NCBI RefSeq assembly: GCF_029867415.1
Contig: NC_081185.1
Location: 135,677,753-135,741,752 of the forward strand
Direction: 5' to 3'
Length of the DNA: 64,000 nt
DNA from: Vicia villosa
Lineage: Eukaryota; Streptophyta; Magnoliopsida; Fabales; Fabaceae
Position numbers and translations under genes: made by a program. Of this stretch, positions 1-12,725 are shown piece by piece. How positions within the stretch are numbered: position 1 is the first letter of the stretch; every line of letters starts with the position of its first letter. Under the pieces are notes generated by a model. That model was not told the origin of the DNA and ran no database searches. It saw nothing but the letters and a program-made list of their open reading frames with translations.

Positions 1-55
1 TGTAAACTCCCCAACCTTCTTGTCACTCGCGGCAAAAATCCCAAAATGCCCTTAT

Positions 56-268
56 ATTTCGGAAATGCATTTTCGAAATCATTTTTTTTTTAAAAAGATT
101 GATTTTGGAACTGCACTTCCGAAAATACTTTATTTTTTATGAAAAAAAAGGTGTTTTCGGAGATGCATTTCCGAAAACACCATTTTTTTCCAAAAAAAAA
201 AGGTGAATTCGGAGATGCACTTCCGAATTCATCCCTTGAATATTTCGGAAGTACACTCCCGAAATATT
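56..268. repeat. Cluster of five imperfect palindromes
   Basis: Five inverted repeats of about 25-32 bp follow one another at roughly 48-bp spacing (about 56-80, 104-127, 150-182, 202-230 and 239-268). Each is centred on a variant of GATGCATTTC, with arms of the type TTTCGGA / TCCGAAA. The outer arms differ between units but remain self-complementary within a unit, for example GGTGTTTTCGG with CCGAAAACACC and AATATTTCGG with CCGAAATATT. The family is not identified; it may be the edge of a repeat that continues left of the window. Confidence 0.7.
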
Positions 269-300
269 GTTTGATACAAAAAAAATCAAGGTGAATCAAT

Positions 301-987
301 TATATTAATAGTATAATTAATTTATATTAATTAAAATTATATAATTACCAAAATTAGATTAAAATTAATTGATTATATAATTGCCTGATAAAATTAATTC
401 ATTAATTTCCAATATTATATCAACTATTCTTTAAAAAAACTGCTGCATTCAATTATATTTATGTTTGCCAATTACTAATTCTTTTCATTTTGATACTTTA
501 ATTCTATCCATAAAACTTTAAATTAGTAAAAATAATTATTCAATCTTTTCTTTTCAAATATTAATTCTTTTCATTTTGATAAAACTTTAAAATAATATTA
601 TTCTCTTAATTTAATTGTTTACTTTTTAATATTTATTTATTTTTTAATATATATTTTATCAATGATATATCATTAAATAATTATTAGAACATCTAAATTA
701 ATTAAAAAATTTATATATATTTTAATATACTGAATATACAAGCACCCTGAGCATTTTATATACGATAGATAAAACTTTAAAATATTATTATTTTACTAAT
801 TTAATTATTTATAACTTTAATCTTTATTAATTTATTTTTTAACTATTATTAACTATTTAAAAAGTAAATAGTTAAGTTATTAAATAAATTATTTATAAAA
901 TTGTAACTATTTAACTAAATTATTGAGATTATCTAAAAGTTATTACATTAATTATAAAATAGCCAAATTATAAATATAAATAGTTTA
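301..987. other. AT-rich intergenic DNA
   Basis: Very AT-rich sequence with no open frame of note and no recognisable element. It is the sequence into which the LINE inserted. Confidence 0.6.
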
Positions 988-1004
988 ATAGTTCATATTA
1001 ATTG

Positions 1005-2588
1005 TCAGCTATAGATTCAATATTAATGGTGAATATTCTGAACTCCTGGAAGCTAAAAGAGGTGTGAGGCAAGGGGACCCCATCTCCCCCTTGCTGTTTG
1101 TTATCATCATGGAATACTTGCAGAGAATTATGGCTAAGATGAAGAATGAACCTGATTTCCATTTTCATAGCAAGTGTGAGAAACTTGGCATAACACACTT
1201 GGCATTTGCTGATGATGTTCTACTTTTTAGTAGAGGTGACTATAATTCTGTGAACTGTATGCTGAAGGCCTTTAAAACTTTCTCTGATTCTACAGGTCTA
1301 AATGTAAACCCTCAGAAGTGTCAATTGTTTTGTGGAAGCATGGATATGGAGGTCATTGAAAGAATCAAGCTGCAGACCCAATTTGGAGTTGGTAACCTAC
1401 CTGTCAGGTATCTAGGTGTTCCATTATCCAGTAAAAAGTTGCATTTAATTCACTATATGCCTCTTATTGACAAGATCACCAATAGAATTAAGCACTGGTC
1501 TCACAAGCTACTGAGCATTGCTGGTAGAATGCTTCTGGTCAAGAGTATATTCCTGGCCACTACTCAATATTGGATGATGTGCTTTCCCTTGCCTAAAGCA
1601 GTCATCCACAAGATTGAGGCTATCTGCAGAGCATTTGTGTGGACAGGTAAAGACAAAGGGAGGAAAAGCCCTGTTGCTTGGCAGCAGGTCTGTAGACCTA
1701 TCAAACAAGGAGGCATGGATATTATCAATATGGGCATTTGGAACCAGGTTGCTTTGCTCAAATGCCTCTGGAATATTGCCAATAAGATGGACAATCTATG
1801 GGTTAAGTGGGTGCACTTTTACTACCTGAAGAGGAACTCTATATGGAATGCTCCTATTCCATCCAACTGTACCTGGATCATGAAAGCTATCTTTGATAGA
1901 AGAAGTGATGTCCAAGAACATCAGCAAACATGGCAGATGATGCAGAACATAGGTAAATTCTCCATGAAAAGAATGTATGAGAAGCTGGTCCCTGCTGTTC
2001 CTACTGTGAACTGGAGTAGTCTTATTCAGCACAATCAAGCGAGGCCTAGAGCTGTAGTATGCTTATGGTTGGCTTGTCAAGATCGCTTGGCCACTAAAGT
2101 CAGACTCAAAAGAATCGGGATTCTGCAAAGTGAGCTTTGTAGCTTTTGCAATGATGCCCCTGAAGATTTTAACCATCTCTTAATTGAGTGTAGAATCTGC
2201 TCTGTAGTCTGGAAGAATGTGCTTCAATGGCTCCAAGTGAGGCATATACCTTGTAACTGGCTGGAAGAAATCACATGGCTAACTAGTAATACGCGTGGGA
2301 AGGGTTTTATGCAGAACATGCTTAAGCTCTCAATAGCTGAAACTATATATGGTTTGTGGATATACAGAAATACCAATATATTTGATAGAGATAATGTTGA
2401 TAATACTGATAGTGTTGCTAGGAAAATTATTGATATGATAATTCAAAGAGGGTGGATGAAACCCAAACATAGGGACAAACTTGCTTTGCTCATGTTATAG
2501 TTTGTTTTAGGTAAGGCAGGATCTTCTTGATCGCCTGGCTGTATTTGTTTTTTGAAATATATTATATACTCTTTTATTTCAAAAAAAA
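1005..2588 (+). mobile_element. 5'-truncated LINE (L1-type) insertion
   Basis: A non-LTR retrotransposon fragment of about 1.58 kb. The 17-bp string ATAGTTCATATTAATTG occurs immediately before it (988-1004) and immediately after its terminal A-run (2588-2604), so it is the target-site duplication. The 3' end is a short 3' UTR finishing in an A-tract (2581-2588). The 5' end lies within the reverse transcriptase coding region, as expected when target-primed reverse transcription stops early. No upstream ORF1, endonuclease or first RT blocks are present. Confidence 0.9.
1007..2500 (+). pseudogene. LINE ORF2 fragment: reverse transcriptase, C-terminal part
   Basis: The frame is open from the insertion junction at 1007 to a TAG at 2498-2500, with no internal stop, so it is truncated but otherwise undamaged. 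Visible RT features are the RQGDPISPLLF block near 1064-1100 and the catalytic FADD motif at about 1205-1216, followed by the LLF segment typical of plant L1 enzymes. The C-terminal part carries a zf-RVT-like cysteine/histidine region (CSFCNDAPEDFNHLLIEC, about 2139-2192). The true N-terminus is missing, so the first Met-like codon inside the fragment has no meaning. The protein would have copied LINE RNA at the nicked target; this copy cannot do so. It is recent enough that no stop has accumulated in about 490 codons. Confidence 0.92.
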
Positions 2589-2647
2589 TAGTTCATATTA
2601 ATTGGGCCGACCCTTTATAGTTCATATTAATTGGGCCGACTCTTTGT
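2589..2647 (+). repeat. 29-bp tandem duplication at the LINE target
   Basis: The segment GTTCATATTAATTGGGCCGA starts at 2591 and again at 2620, giving a 29-bp period. The LINE target-site duplication is part of this unit, so the LINE landed at the edge of a pre-existing short tandem repeat. Confidence 0.75.
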
Positions 2648-2785
2648 ACTCTCTCATTGATATGAACTATAAATTTTTCTCTAATCCCTATGAGGTCAGT
2701 CTAGCGAAAATCCTTAAATACCCCTATTTCGAAAATGATTTTATAGTTCATATCAATAAATTTAATATAAAAAAGAGTACAAAGA
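2639..2785. repeat. Hairpin-forming inverted repeat
   Basis: The left arm (about 2639-2673, CTCTTTGTACTC ... ATATGAACTATAAA) is the reverse complement of a right arm in two blocks, TTTATAGTTCATATCAAT at 2739-2756 and GAGTACAAAGAG at about 2774-2785. They are separated by a small insertion in the right arm. It resembles a small foldback or MITE remnant; family unknown. Confidence 0.6.
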
Positions 2786-2823
2786 GACACTTGTGGTTTA
2801 ACCCAACAAGTAAATTTTTATAA

Positions 2824-4010
<1,187 letters not shown>

Positions 4011-5334
4011 CTAGTAGTCTATCCGTGCATCAAATTTTATTGATTTACTACTAATAAACACATATTTAAAAAATATTTAAATATTTTTGTTCTTCTTTTT
4101 GTAAAAGAATATTAAAAATTTAATTTTTTTTCATAATATAATAATATATACAGTTAATATAATTTAAAAAAATTAAAATTAAAATATAATAAAATTTGCA
4201 ATGTGTAGTAATTTACACGAAAATTATATAGTAATAGTAATATATATTTTTCAAATCATTTTATTTTGTTTACATAAATAATACAATCCAAAATTAAAGA
4301 TAAATTAAAAGCAAACAAATCATGGAAACAAAAAAGAATATTATGAGAAGAAAACTTAAATAAGGGAGAGAAACATACCACAAAAGAATTAAAATTTAAG
4401 TAATATAATAAATTAATAAAATTTATTAATTAAATAATACAATTAAAAAAAAAACTAAATTAATTTTATTTGAAGGGCCAATAGTGTTTTCATTAACATC
4501 AATAAGTAGTGGTTGTTGTAGAAAAATGAGTAAAATAAAATAAGATTGTGGTGTTGATAATAGTGGGCAAAAGAGAAAGAGAGAAAAGGTGAAAGAATGA
4601 TTAAATCGAAATAACAGTATAATAATATAAGTGTAAACTAATTGTTTTATTTGACTATCTAATGAAAACCTTAGATAAAATTAATAAATGTTAAATTTTC
4701 ATTTGAAAAAGAAAAAAGTATTTACGTACATAATTAAATTTACATATTTAAAGTCAAACAAAATACATCAACTTATAATTACTCCATTTGAAGTTGAGAG
4801 AGAAATATTTATTAAGTTCTTAAAAGAAAATCAATATTATCAATTGAAATCTACACCTCTGGAAAAATAATCAAGAATTACATACATTTAAAGGTAAAAT
4901 AGAAAGAAAAATAAACTACACCAAAAGAGAGATTTTACTCACTATAGATTATAGATAATTTTAGTACAAATAGTAGTTATTCAAGTGTAGCCTACTATAA
5001 TTTCTATAACATACATTCCAAGACCTCATTTTTTCTTCAAATGCGAAATATGGTCCAACTGTCTCCTCATATTCACTAACCTGTAGACATTAATGAAGCA
5101 TAACAATAGTTAAATAACCATGCCATTCATTTGGAGAAGAGTAAAACAGAAAAAAATCAAATTAATAAAAAATAATAATGACAAATATTATGTATTGGTT
5201 CATAAACTATTGTAAACCCTGTAAAATTTGAAGATAGGGCTTTTATGGAAAGTATCCATATATATACACGGAGTTTATGCTGAAATGCACTACTTGTGGT
5301 GGCAGACTTTGGGGTAGTTTTAATTGTTCGTGGG

Positions 5335-5525
5335 GCATTTACATACAGAATTTAAATTAAAAAATAAATAAACACAAAAAATGAAAAAAAAAATCACGTT
5401 GTAAGACTAATAAAAAGTTGATGTTAGTGGAGTAAAGAGAAGTTATCTTTGTTAATTATATTGTACGTGGGGCACTTACATACAAAATTTAAATTAAAAA
5501 AATAAATAAACACAAAAAATGAAAA
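5335..5525 (+). repeat. Direct repeat pair (about 55 bp)
   Basis: A block starting CGTGGGGCA at about 5330 (then TTACATACA, AATTTAAATT and AAATAAATAAACACAAAAAA) recurs at about 5465-5523 with few differences. The two lie about 135 bp apart inside the Helitron-like element. Confidence 0.65.
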
Positions 5526-5630
5526 TTTACTGCTCATTTATTATTATTAATATTATTTATTTGACTTAATATTTATAATTTAGTATGATTAAATTAGTGA
5601 TAAATAAAAAAAAAAGGTAGTTAAATTACC

Positions 5631-5735
5631 TTCATATTGCAAGATAGTGGAGAGAAATAGCTATTTTTAATTATTTTATTCTTCATATTGCAAGATAGTG
5701 GAGAGAAATAACTATTTTTAATTATTTTATTTAGA
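5631..5735 (+). repeat. 51-bp tandem duplication
   Basis: CTTCATATTGCAAGATAGTG, followed by GAGAGAAATA and an AT-rich tail, occurs twice in tandem (about 5631-5681 and 5682-5732). One G/A difference was noted. Confidence 0.75.
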
Positions 5736-5952
5736 CTATGTTTTAAAATTATTTTATTTTAATTAACTGTAATTGGTGGAAAATTTGGGGGGAAAGTTTT
5801 GGAGGGAAGAAGTTGTAGGATTATAATTTAGTATGATGATGATGATATGATTTGAAGCAATTTACAAAGAAATAAATTAGAATTCTTATATGTTGATAAA
5901 AATAAGGATGGTAATTTTGAAATTAAGTAATACGAGGATATAGTAATAGTGA

Positions 5953-7483
5953 CACGTCACGATAAAAAATTGAGCACGTTGACAGGAAGATTAAATTGTG
6001 TAGTACTAATACATTTACTTGTTTAAAAAATTATAAAAAGATAGTTAATTTTGTCTTTTAACTTGATCTTCATTTTATTTTCCATTGTTTAGTTTAACCA
6101 CAAAATCTAAAAGTTTTATATTTCAATAAAAAATAAATAATTTATTATTTTAGCGTTAAACAATACTAATATTCAAAGCTTAAAAGATAATGCCAATGGG
6201 TGTTGCACCCACAACAGGTTGTGTGCAGGCACTACTACCCAACCAACAGCGGCATTTGTTGTCTTAATGGTTGGATTAAATGTATATGATCCAAAAGTTT
6301 TCTCTTACATAATTATTTTTGATAAAATTCTATATTAATAAATATGTACACTATTTTAAATTAAAACTATTATATATTTAATATCATAACACATAAATAA
6401 ACTAAATTTTTATTAAATATTTACATAAATATATTTAATTTAAATTTATTTTATTTTATTTCCTTTCAGTTTACTATTAATGAAATCAAGAAATATATTT
6501 TCATATTTAATATTTTCATTTTAACATATACTAACGTTAATTTTAAAATAAATTAATATATTAAACTCAAATTAATATAAATTAAATTATATTAAATTGA
6601 AATTAAATTCATATAAAATAAACTGAAATATATTACAACATTTATTGAAATATATTAAACTTTATAAACATTCACTAAAATAAACTAAAATTAATATAAA
6701 CTAAAACTGAATTAAAATTAATAAATTAAAATAAACTAAAATATATTAAACTAAACTTAAATATACTAAACTGAAATTAATTAAATTAAAACTAAATTAA
6801 AATAACTTAAAATAAATTAAATTTATAAAATTAAAATATAACAATATTAATTTAGTTTATTTATTTTAGTATCCGCGGGGGAAAGAGGCCCCATGTGACT
6901 AGTCCGGACCGGGCTCAGAGGCGACGGCACCGTGGTTCCATGGCATTTTTGACTCCAGTACTAGCCGGTTCCGTCCCTTTTTTTGTGTGGAGAAAGCTCA
7001 TTTGCCAACTGAGCCAACCCTTTGAGGTTAATGTGTTAATATATATTTAGTTTGTAATTTTAACAAACAAAGTAGCAGTAGCCGAATGGAAAAGCAGGTG
7101 TAGTAAAATTTTGTTTGATTTTTCTTAATTTTTATCCTAATAATATTAAAATAATTGAAAAATAAAAATAGTGTTTCCACATCAGAATAAAAAATATATA
7201 AAAATCCACATAATAATAATAAAATAAATTAAAAAATAAAAAAGTCAATATTTTACAGGGTTGTATTTGAGATTCACCATAAATAACATAGGACGGGCAA
7301 AATGTGGTTAACCCTTAACTTTATTATCATATTTAAAATTAAAAAAAAAATTAACTTGTTTGGATTTTTTTCAATATTGGAATGTTTTCAGCAATAATAT
7401 TCTGATTTTATTTCCCCTTAATTGCATTTATCAAGAATATTTGTTCCTTTTAAACTTATCTAATATTTGAATATAAATACTAC
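5953..7483. other. Intergenic; low-complexity tract and GC-rich island
   Basis: No gene seen. About 6540-6860 is a long degenerate low-complexity tract of AAACTAAAATTAAT-like words. It is followed by the GC-rich island at about 6868-7030, annotated separately. Confidence 0.5.
6868..7030 (-). repeat. Possible SINE or tRNA-derived fragment
   Basis: A sharp GC-rich island in AT-rich surroundings. On the minus strand it begins GGGTTGGCTCAGTTGGCAAA, containing TGGCTCAGTTGG (7005-7016). That fits the pol III A-box consensus TGGCNNAGTNGG. A convincing B-box was not found at normal spacing, so a degenerate SINE head is only one reading. Confidence 0.35.
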
Positions 7484-9794
7484 TCAGAGACCCGTGCTGT
7501 CGCCCGGGTGCATTATTTGTTGTGTAGTATTTTTTGAACGATATGAAAAATGTGAAGTAATGAAATTTGACAGACTGCATATATAAAATATAAACTAACC
7601 ATTTAAAAAAAGTTTTACTAATTAGATATTATTAGTATGAAAATTAGATTTGAAGTTAAAATAATGATCCATAAAAAAAGTTTAAGATACGTCAAGAATA
7701 CAAATGCAAAATAGAACCAAGTATTAAATTAAATAATTGACGGTCCAACAACAATAGAGAATAACATGGCCAATAGATTAGATAATGATTGATAAATTAA
7801 AATAGATATTATGTTGATAGTGACCCGTGAAATAAGTAAAAAAATTATCTAAATTAAAAAATATAGATAATAAGCTCCTATTAAGTACAAAATAATAAAA
7901 TGAAATAAATGAGTATTTTAAAAGTATTGCTATTTTTTTTACTTTACTTGGTGAAAGAGGAAATGAAAGTTTGCCCAAATATATTGGAACATGTATGCAA
8001 AGTTTGTTAAAATCATCATCCCAAGCATGAGAGTGAAACAATTGAGCTAGTAAAAAAATAGTTATGAATAAAACTTAAGTATTGTTTATAGTTTTTAGCT
8101 CACTAACCTTGTCTTCCTTAGCACTAAAATTATTTCCTCGCTATCATTAGAATTCATTTATTCACAAATTTTACACATGCATTGAGATAATTACATAACT
8201 AATAGGAAGCAGTAGCATTTTTAGCTAGTGTGCAATTGCCTTGCAAATTCGTTCAATGGTTTTATATCTTTGAGAAGAATCCCAATGTATTAGGTAAAAC
8301 TAACGTGGCTTTATTGAAAATGTCAATGACCATTTCACTATATTATTTAAATTTCAATTCATCTAGAGTAGTTGGTGACATAGTAAACGAATGAATTTAT
8401 ATATACATACAAACACATGTATTACTCATATACCTCAAGAAATTATTTGTGTCAATGACCATTTCAGTGTTGATAAACCACTGTTATCAAGAAGTTATTG
8501 TATATGAACAAATCATTTGTAAAAAAATACCGCTTCCATCATATACATACCTCAAGAAATTAGTTGTGTCATTAAGCATATTGGACTTGGAATAAGTTGA
8601 ATAAAAAGTAACAAAAGTAATGGAAATAGAATCAGAACTATACTCTATGAATGGAACGATGAATGGAGATTGAAGAAGAATTATTAGAGTTTGTGCACTG
8701 ACTTGTGATTTCTAAGCTGTTGCAACTGCCCGTTGTCTCCAAACCTGGTGCATTGACTTTTCTTGTTACAAAAATAGAAAAAAGTCAAAGAAAAAAGTTT
8801 AAATATGTTGTTTTAATATATTAATTAATAATAATATTCAGTTTGAAATTGTTACAATTTTGAATAATGTAAAGAGTAGGAAGTCAAGTTACAAAGAGAT
8901 TGAACAAAGAGAAACTTAGTTGGGATGGAACTTAGTCTTTTCTCTGTCATTTAAAGTTGATTGACATCATCTGTATTATAGGGGAGCAAACTTCTTGGGT
9001 AGATACACAAGCATAACTTTTTATAGTAAAGTTAAGATGTAAGATATATAATTAAAAAATATGGAAATCACGTCAGATATTATGCTGAAAAAGATATCAC
9101 ATGACCCATGACTCGTACGGATTGGTAATGGTGCAGTAGTTTGTGTTGAAGGCAGGTCAAGTTTCATGGTGTAATTTATCAATAATATAAGTATTAATTT
9201 GTCATCAACCACGCAATAAGAAGATTTGAAGTAGTGAAGTAGAAAAACCAAAAATAATAAAAATGCATTGAACTTAGAGAAGGACATTTGAGATGGAACT
9301 AAGTAGTAGAAATAACCATAATGGTGATTGACTGTATAGTAGGAAAATAGTTAATAGAAAATGTAGGAAAAGTAATAAACACGGTACCGTAATAAGCAAG
9401 TTAGTAGACCAACAGTAAATAGAAAATGCATGGCAACCGCACCTTTATCATAATACTACAGTAAATAGTGCAAAATTCAATAGATAGTGTAGATCAACTC
9501 AATATATGTCATAACATAAATTAGGCCAACATTGAATAGTTAGTGTGGAGCAATTGATTAGATATCATAACAGAAATTAGGAACCTCATTCGGTTAAGTG
9601 TATAGAAACTCAATATATGTCATGACAGGAATTAGGACAATATTATGATTCAAGAGTGGAGAGTGACAACATTGTGAAAAGCTGATGTGTGTGCTGGTAT
9701 GATGAAGAAAGTGGAGTTGAGAGTGGTTTGCAAAGCTGAAATTGAAATTGATGAGTTAATGGAAAAATAGTGAATGATATTTCAGTTATTACTA

Positions 9795-9902
9795 CAAACC
9801 TTCATAATCTGCCTTAAATCATGAGCTGGTATACCAACAAACTGTATACATTCCTTGTCCTATAAGACAAAGCGACCAACCTTGTTTTTATGCTCAACCT
9901 CA
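9795..9902 (-). pseudogene. Replication protein A-like OB-fold fragment
   Basis: One minus-strand frame reads IEIEVEHKNKVGRFVL, a stop (TAG), then DKECIQFVGIPAHDLRQIMK. It is followed by GTTTGT, which could be a splice donor. This matches the pattern of plant RPA70-like DNA-binding domains, where FVLWDKEC is followed by a hydrophobic stretch and a DLR motif, and the stop sits where Trp is usual. RPA binds single-stranded DNA during replication, and RPA-like genes are regular passengers of plant Helitrons. Only this exon-sized piece is clear. Neighbouring minus-strand frames are too decayed to join, so the remnant is called a pseudogene. The assignment rests on motif memory, not a search. Confidence 0.5.
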
Positions 9903-10897
9903 ATCTCTATTTTATACCTAATATAAAAGGAATGGTATAGGTGATTAGATACAAATAATTGAGAGTTATGCATAATATCACCAAATCACAATTAAAATAC
10001 CATATAGAAAAGGTGACAAACATATGAACCACAAGACAAAATTTATAAGAAAGCACAAGTCTCACTCGGAAAAAAGAACCAAACTTGGTCATTAGCAGAG
10101 ATCATGAAAACACAATATTAAAACACAACATTAAAACAAAACATGAACATGAAACAAAACTTGATCATGAATAAATCATTTACTTACCAATGTAAACCTA
10201 AAGAGCACTAATATATCAAGCGATAGTTTTCTTCACGAAAATTCCACGAACGGTGCCATTTCATGAAAATTCCAGATCCTCTCCTCATTTTCAAAATTTG
10301 TTGCCACTTTTTCAACCACTTCCATTTCAAAGCTTATCTATCGGGAAACAAAATGAGTTATATATTAAAATCCAAAGCACCAATAAATCAAGAGAAAATT
10401 TCAAAGATGGGGAAAGTGAACTTTAACCTCTAGGATACAGAATCTTCATCTCTCAGCCACAGTTGTCCCTGAATTGATTGGAGTTCTTGAAAATACATAT
10501 TTATGGTGAAAACCATGATTATCAATGAAGTTATAGTATGCCATGGCAGTCGGCAGATAAATTGTACTACAAACATTAGTCAATTTAGCATGGGTACTAT
10601 TTACTTCATGTATCTCACCATCAAATTGAGACCTTTCACAGTTGAAGAGTTTACTGAAAATACATTTTTTATATTTGCATATAAAATACGAAGATTATAT
10701 ATAACTCAAACTAATTTTAAATTAAAAGATGGAGAGGAAAATATGGTGCACCTTAGATTTGAATTTTGAAGTATACGACCCAAATCTCTAGCTATCATAG
10801 AATACTCCTGGAAAAAACATGTATAATATTCATTATAGATTTAGAGAAGTTAATAACAATAATACAAACAATAATCTGGGTTGGTTGCGATAAAGAT

Positions 10898-10937
10898 CTG
10901 GAAATAGGATGAAGATCTGGAAATAGGATGAAGATCT
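10898..10937 (+). repeat. 19-bp tandem duplication
   Basis: GGAAATAGGATGAAGATCT occurs twice in immediate succession. Confidence 0.8.
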
Positions 10938-11527
10938 GACATTTTTGTATGAGGATCTTGATAGTTTCTGGGTAAAGTATATGAATCTTGGAAGGTGTTT
11001 ATGGGATTCTCGATTTTTTTGGTTTTGGTGCGACAAAAATGGTGATTGGTTCTTGAATTTCTGGATAGGTTTATTGTTGAGAGAGAGGAAGAGAGAAAAG
11101 AATGAAGAAATGAAAAATAAAAACCATAGAATCTGTACCAATAGCAGACAAAAGAGAAAAGGGAAAGCGAAAATGAGGAGGAAGAAGAGGGAAGGATGAT
11201 TTTGAAATGAGCGATGTGGCTAATGAGAGACAAACACGTGGCGCATGGAATCTGAAAAGTGATAAAGTTAACTCTTAATTTGTTAGTTACTGAAATGCCC
11301 ATTAGCATGTGTAAAATATTTGTGAGGGAAGGGTATTTTAGACAGATTGGTCAATTGATTAGTAATAGTAAGATAGTAGATTGGTCAAAAGATTGAAACA
11401 TGGAGAGTTTGGGAGGAGCCAACGAGGCAACGAATAATAAAGTCTTATGTATCCTGCAAAAACATAAAATACTATATCACAATAGAAAAAAACTGTTGCA
11501 AAAAGAAAAAGTATAATTTAAGTGCCT

Positions 11528-11614
11528 GTAATCGGTTACATTGGATTTGTAACCAGTTACACCCCTTTGAAAAATTGAAACAGAATAGTTTGGAAATTCA
11601 ATGTAACCGGTTAC
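11528..11614. promoter_or_regulatory. Three GTAACCGGTTAC-like palindromes
   Basis: GTAATCGGTTAC (11528-11539), GTAACCAGTTAC (11549-11560) and the perfect GTAACCGGTTAC (11603-11614). These are the same palindrome found repeatedly in the copia element 6 kb away. The half-site CGGTTA fits the plant MYB core CNGTTR. Function is inferred only. Confidence 0.55.
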
Positions 11615-12530
11615 ACCTAGCTTTCGTCGCTGTTTGCCAATCCAGGCCGTCACAAAAATGCAATCATGAGACTCAATGAATGCATGATCACAAACAAATC
11701 ACAACAACATCGTCACGAGGCATACGCCTATATCACAAATGTTATCGATCATTAGGGTAAATCAACGTTACTTTATTTCCTGCATTTTGCAGTAATCACA
11801 AAATCATAGCATTGCATCGTCACTGGACATAGGTCTACAACTTACTATCACTACGTCACATACACAACAAGTCAACAACTATAATCAACATCACAAATCG
11901 TAACGATTAATACAACGGCAATTCACGTATATTCAGCAATTCACTACGTCAAAACATTCACAAAGGAAAACACGTCGCATCACAAAACAACGGCTAACAG
12001 ACTAATCCGGAACACCCCGAATATTATACTAACCGCTATTTATTTTCTGTCTAATATTTATTTATTCCGATTCACTATTTTTACCGCTTAAATCAAAGAT
12101 TCGACTTATTCGGTACGATTTTCAACTAACTCGGTTAATTCGCTTATTGGCAAGAGTTACCTTATTTTTACTCGGTACTCATAATCTATTAAACCTCTGC
12201 CAATTAAATATCATACTGCTAATTTAATACTATCAATATTAGCCTTCTGATACAATTAACCATCTGTTATTTGATATATTGCATCACTGTTAAAGAAACT
12301 CGACTACTTAAAGTTTGCAACACCCTATTGTATTTCTATTGTTCTTCACTGCAGCTACTACTGCTTCCAATTTATTGTCCTGCTAATTTATTATTTCAAC
12401 TATTAAGTATGCCACTCTACTAAGCAACTGCTACTAATTTAATTTCATTTTACTAAAGGTTCCACTAATTATACTGAGCAGAACAGGAAGCAAGTCAATG
12501 CACCACAACATCACACATGCGAAACCGTGC

Positions 12531-12725
12531 CCCCCACCTTAGAAAGCAGGGCGTCCACCCCTAGCGGTTGTGGCCCCCATCCCATTGTTATCACACGTGA
12601 AGAGAGAAAGAAAGGGGTGGGGCGCCCACCCTATGCGTAAGGGCCCCCCGCCCCATAAAATTCTTTTTTTTCTTTTTGTTTCAATACCGGGGACACCCAA
12701 CCCTTGGTATGTGGCCCCCGTCCCC
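12531..12725. repeat. Three GC-rich degenerate repeats
   Basis: Three blocks of about 35-40 bp (near 12548-12585, 12618-12653 and 12686-12724) share the pattern of a G-run, a C/A-rich CCACCC/CCAACCC core and GTGGCCCCC or GGGCCCCCC, ending in CCCC. They stand out from the AT-rich surroundings and lie inside the old LTR-like sequence. Confidence 0.55.

Larger units (their letters stand above)
4011..5952 (-). mobile_element. Probable non-autonomous Helitron 1 (minus orientation)
   Basis: Read on the minus strand, the 3' end is TGCACGGATAGACTACTAG followed by T (CTAG at 4011-4014, host A at 4010). This is the CTRR-T terminus of a Helitron with an eroded hairpin in front. The 5' end is placed at 5952, where the minus strand reads TCACTATTACTATATCC. 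That resembles the TC-initial 5' ends of the two neighbouring elements, although the preceding host base is G rather than A. No Rep/helicase coding sequence is visible. The 3' end is better supported than the 5' end. Confidence 0.5.
7484..11380 (-). mobile_element. Probable Helitron 2 (minus orientation)
   Basis: The minus strand starts TCTACTATCTTACTATTAC at 11380, with host A just before it (T at 11381 on plus), as Helitrons insert between A and T. At the other end is an imperfect hairpin (CACCCGGGC / GCACGGGTC, about 7489-7510). It is followed by CTGA at 7484-7487, but the next base is G instead of the expected T, so the exact 3' end is uncertain. The body holds a replication-protein-A-like remnant, a cargo typical of plant Helitrons. 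No Rep/helicase motifs were recognised. Confidence 0.5.

Noticed and set aside
10833..11308. Minus-strand Ser/Phe-rich frames of 100-150 codons in Helitron 2
   Set aside because: Low-complexity pyrimidine-rich sequence, no domain; may be untranslated leader.
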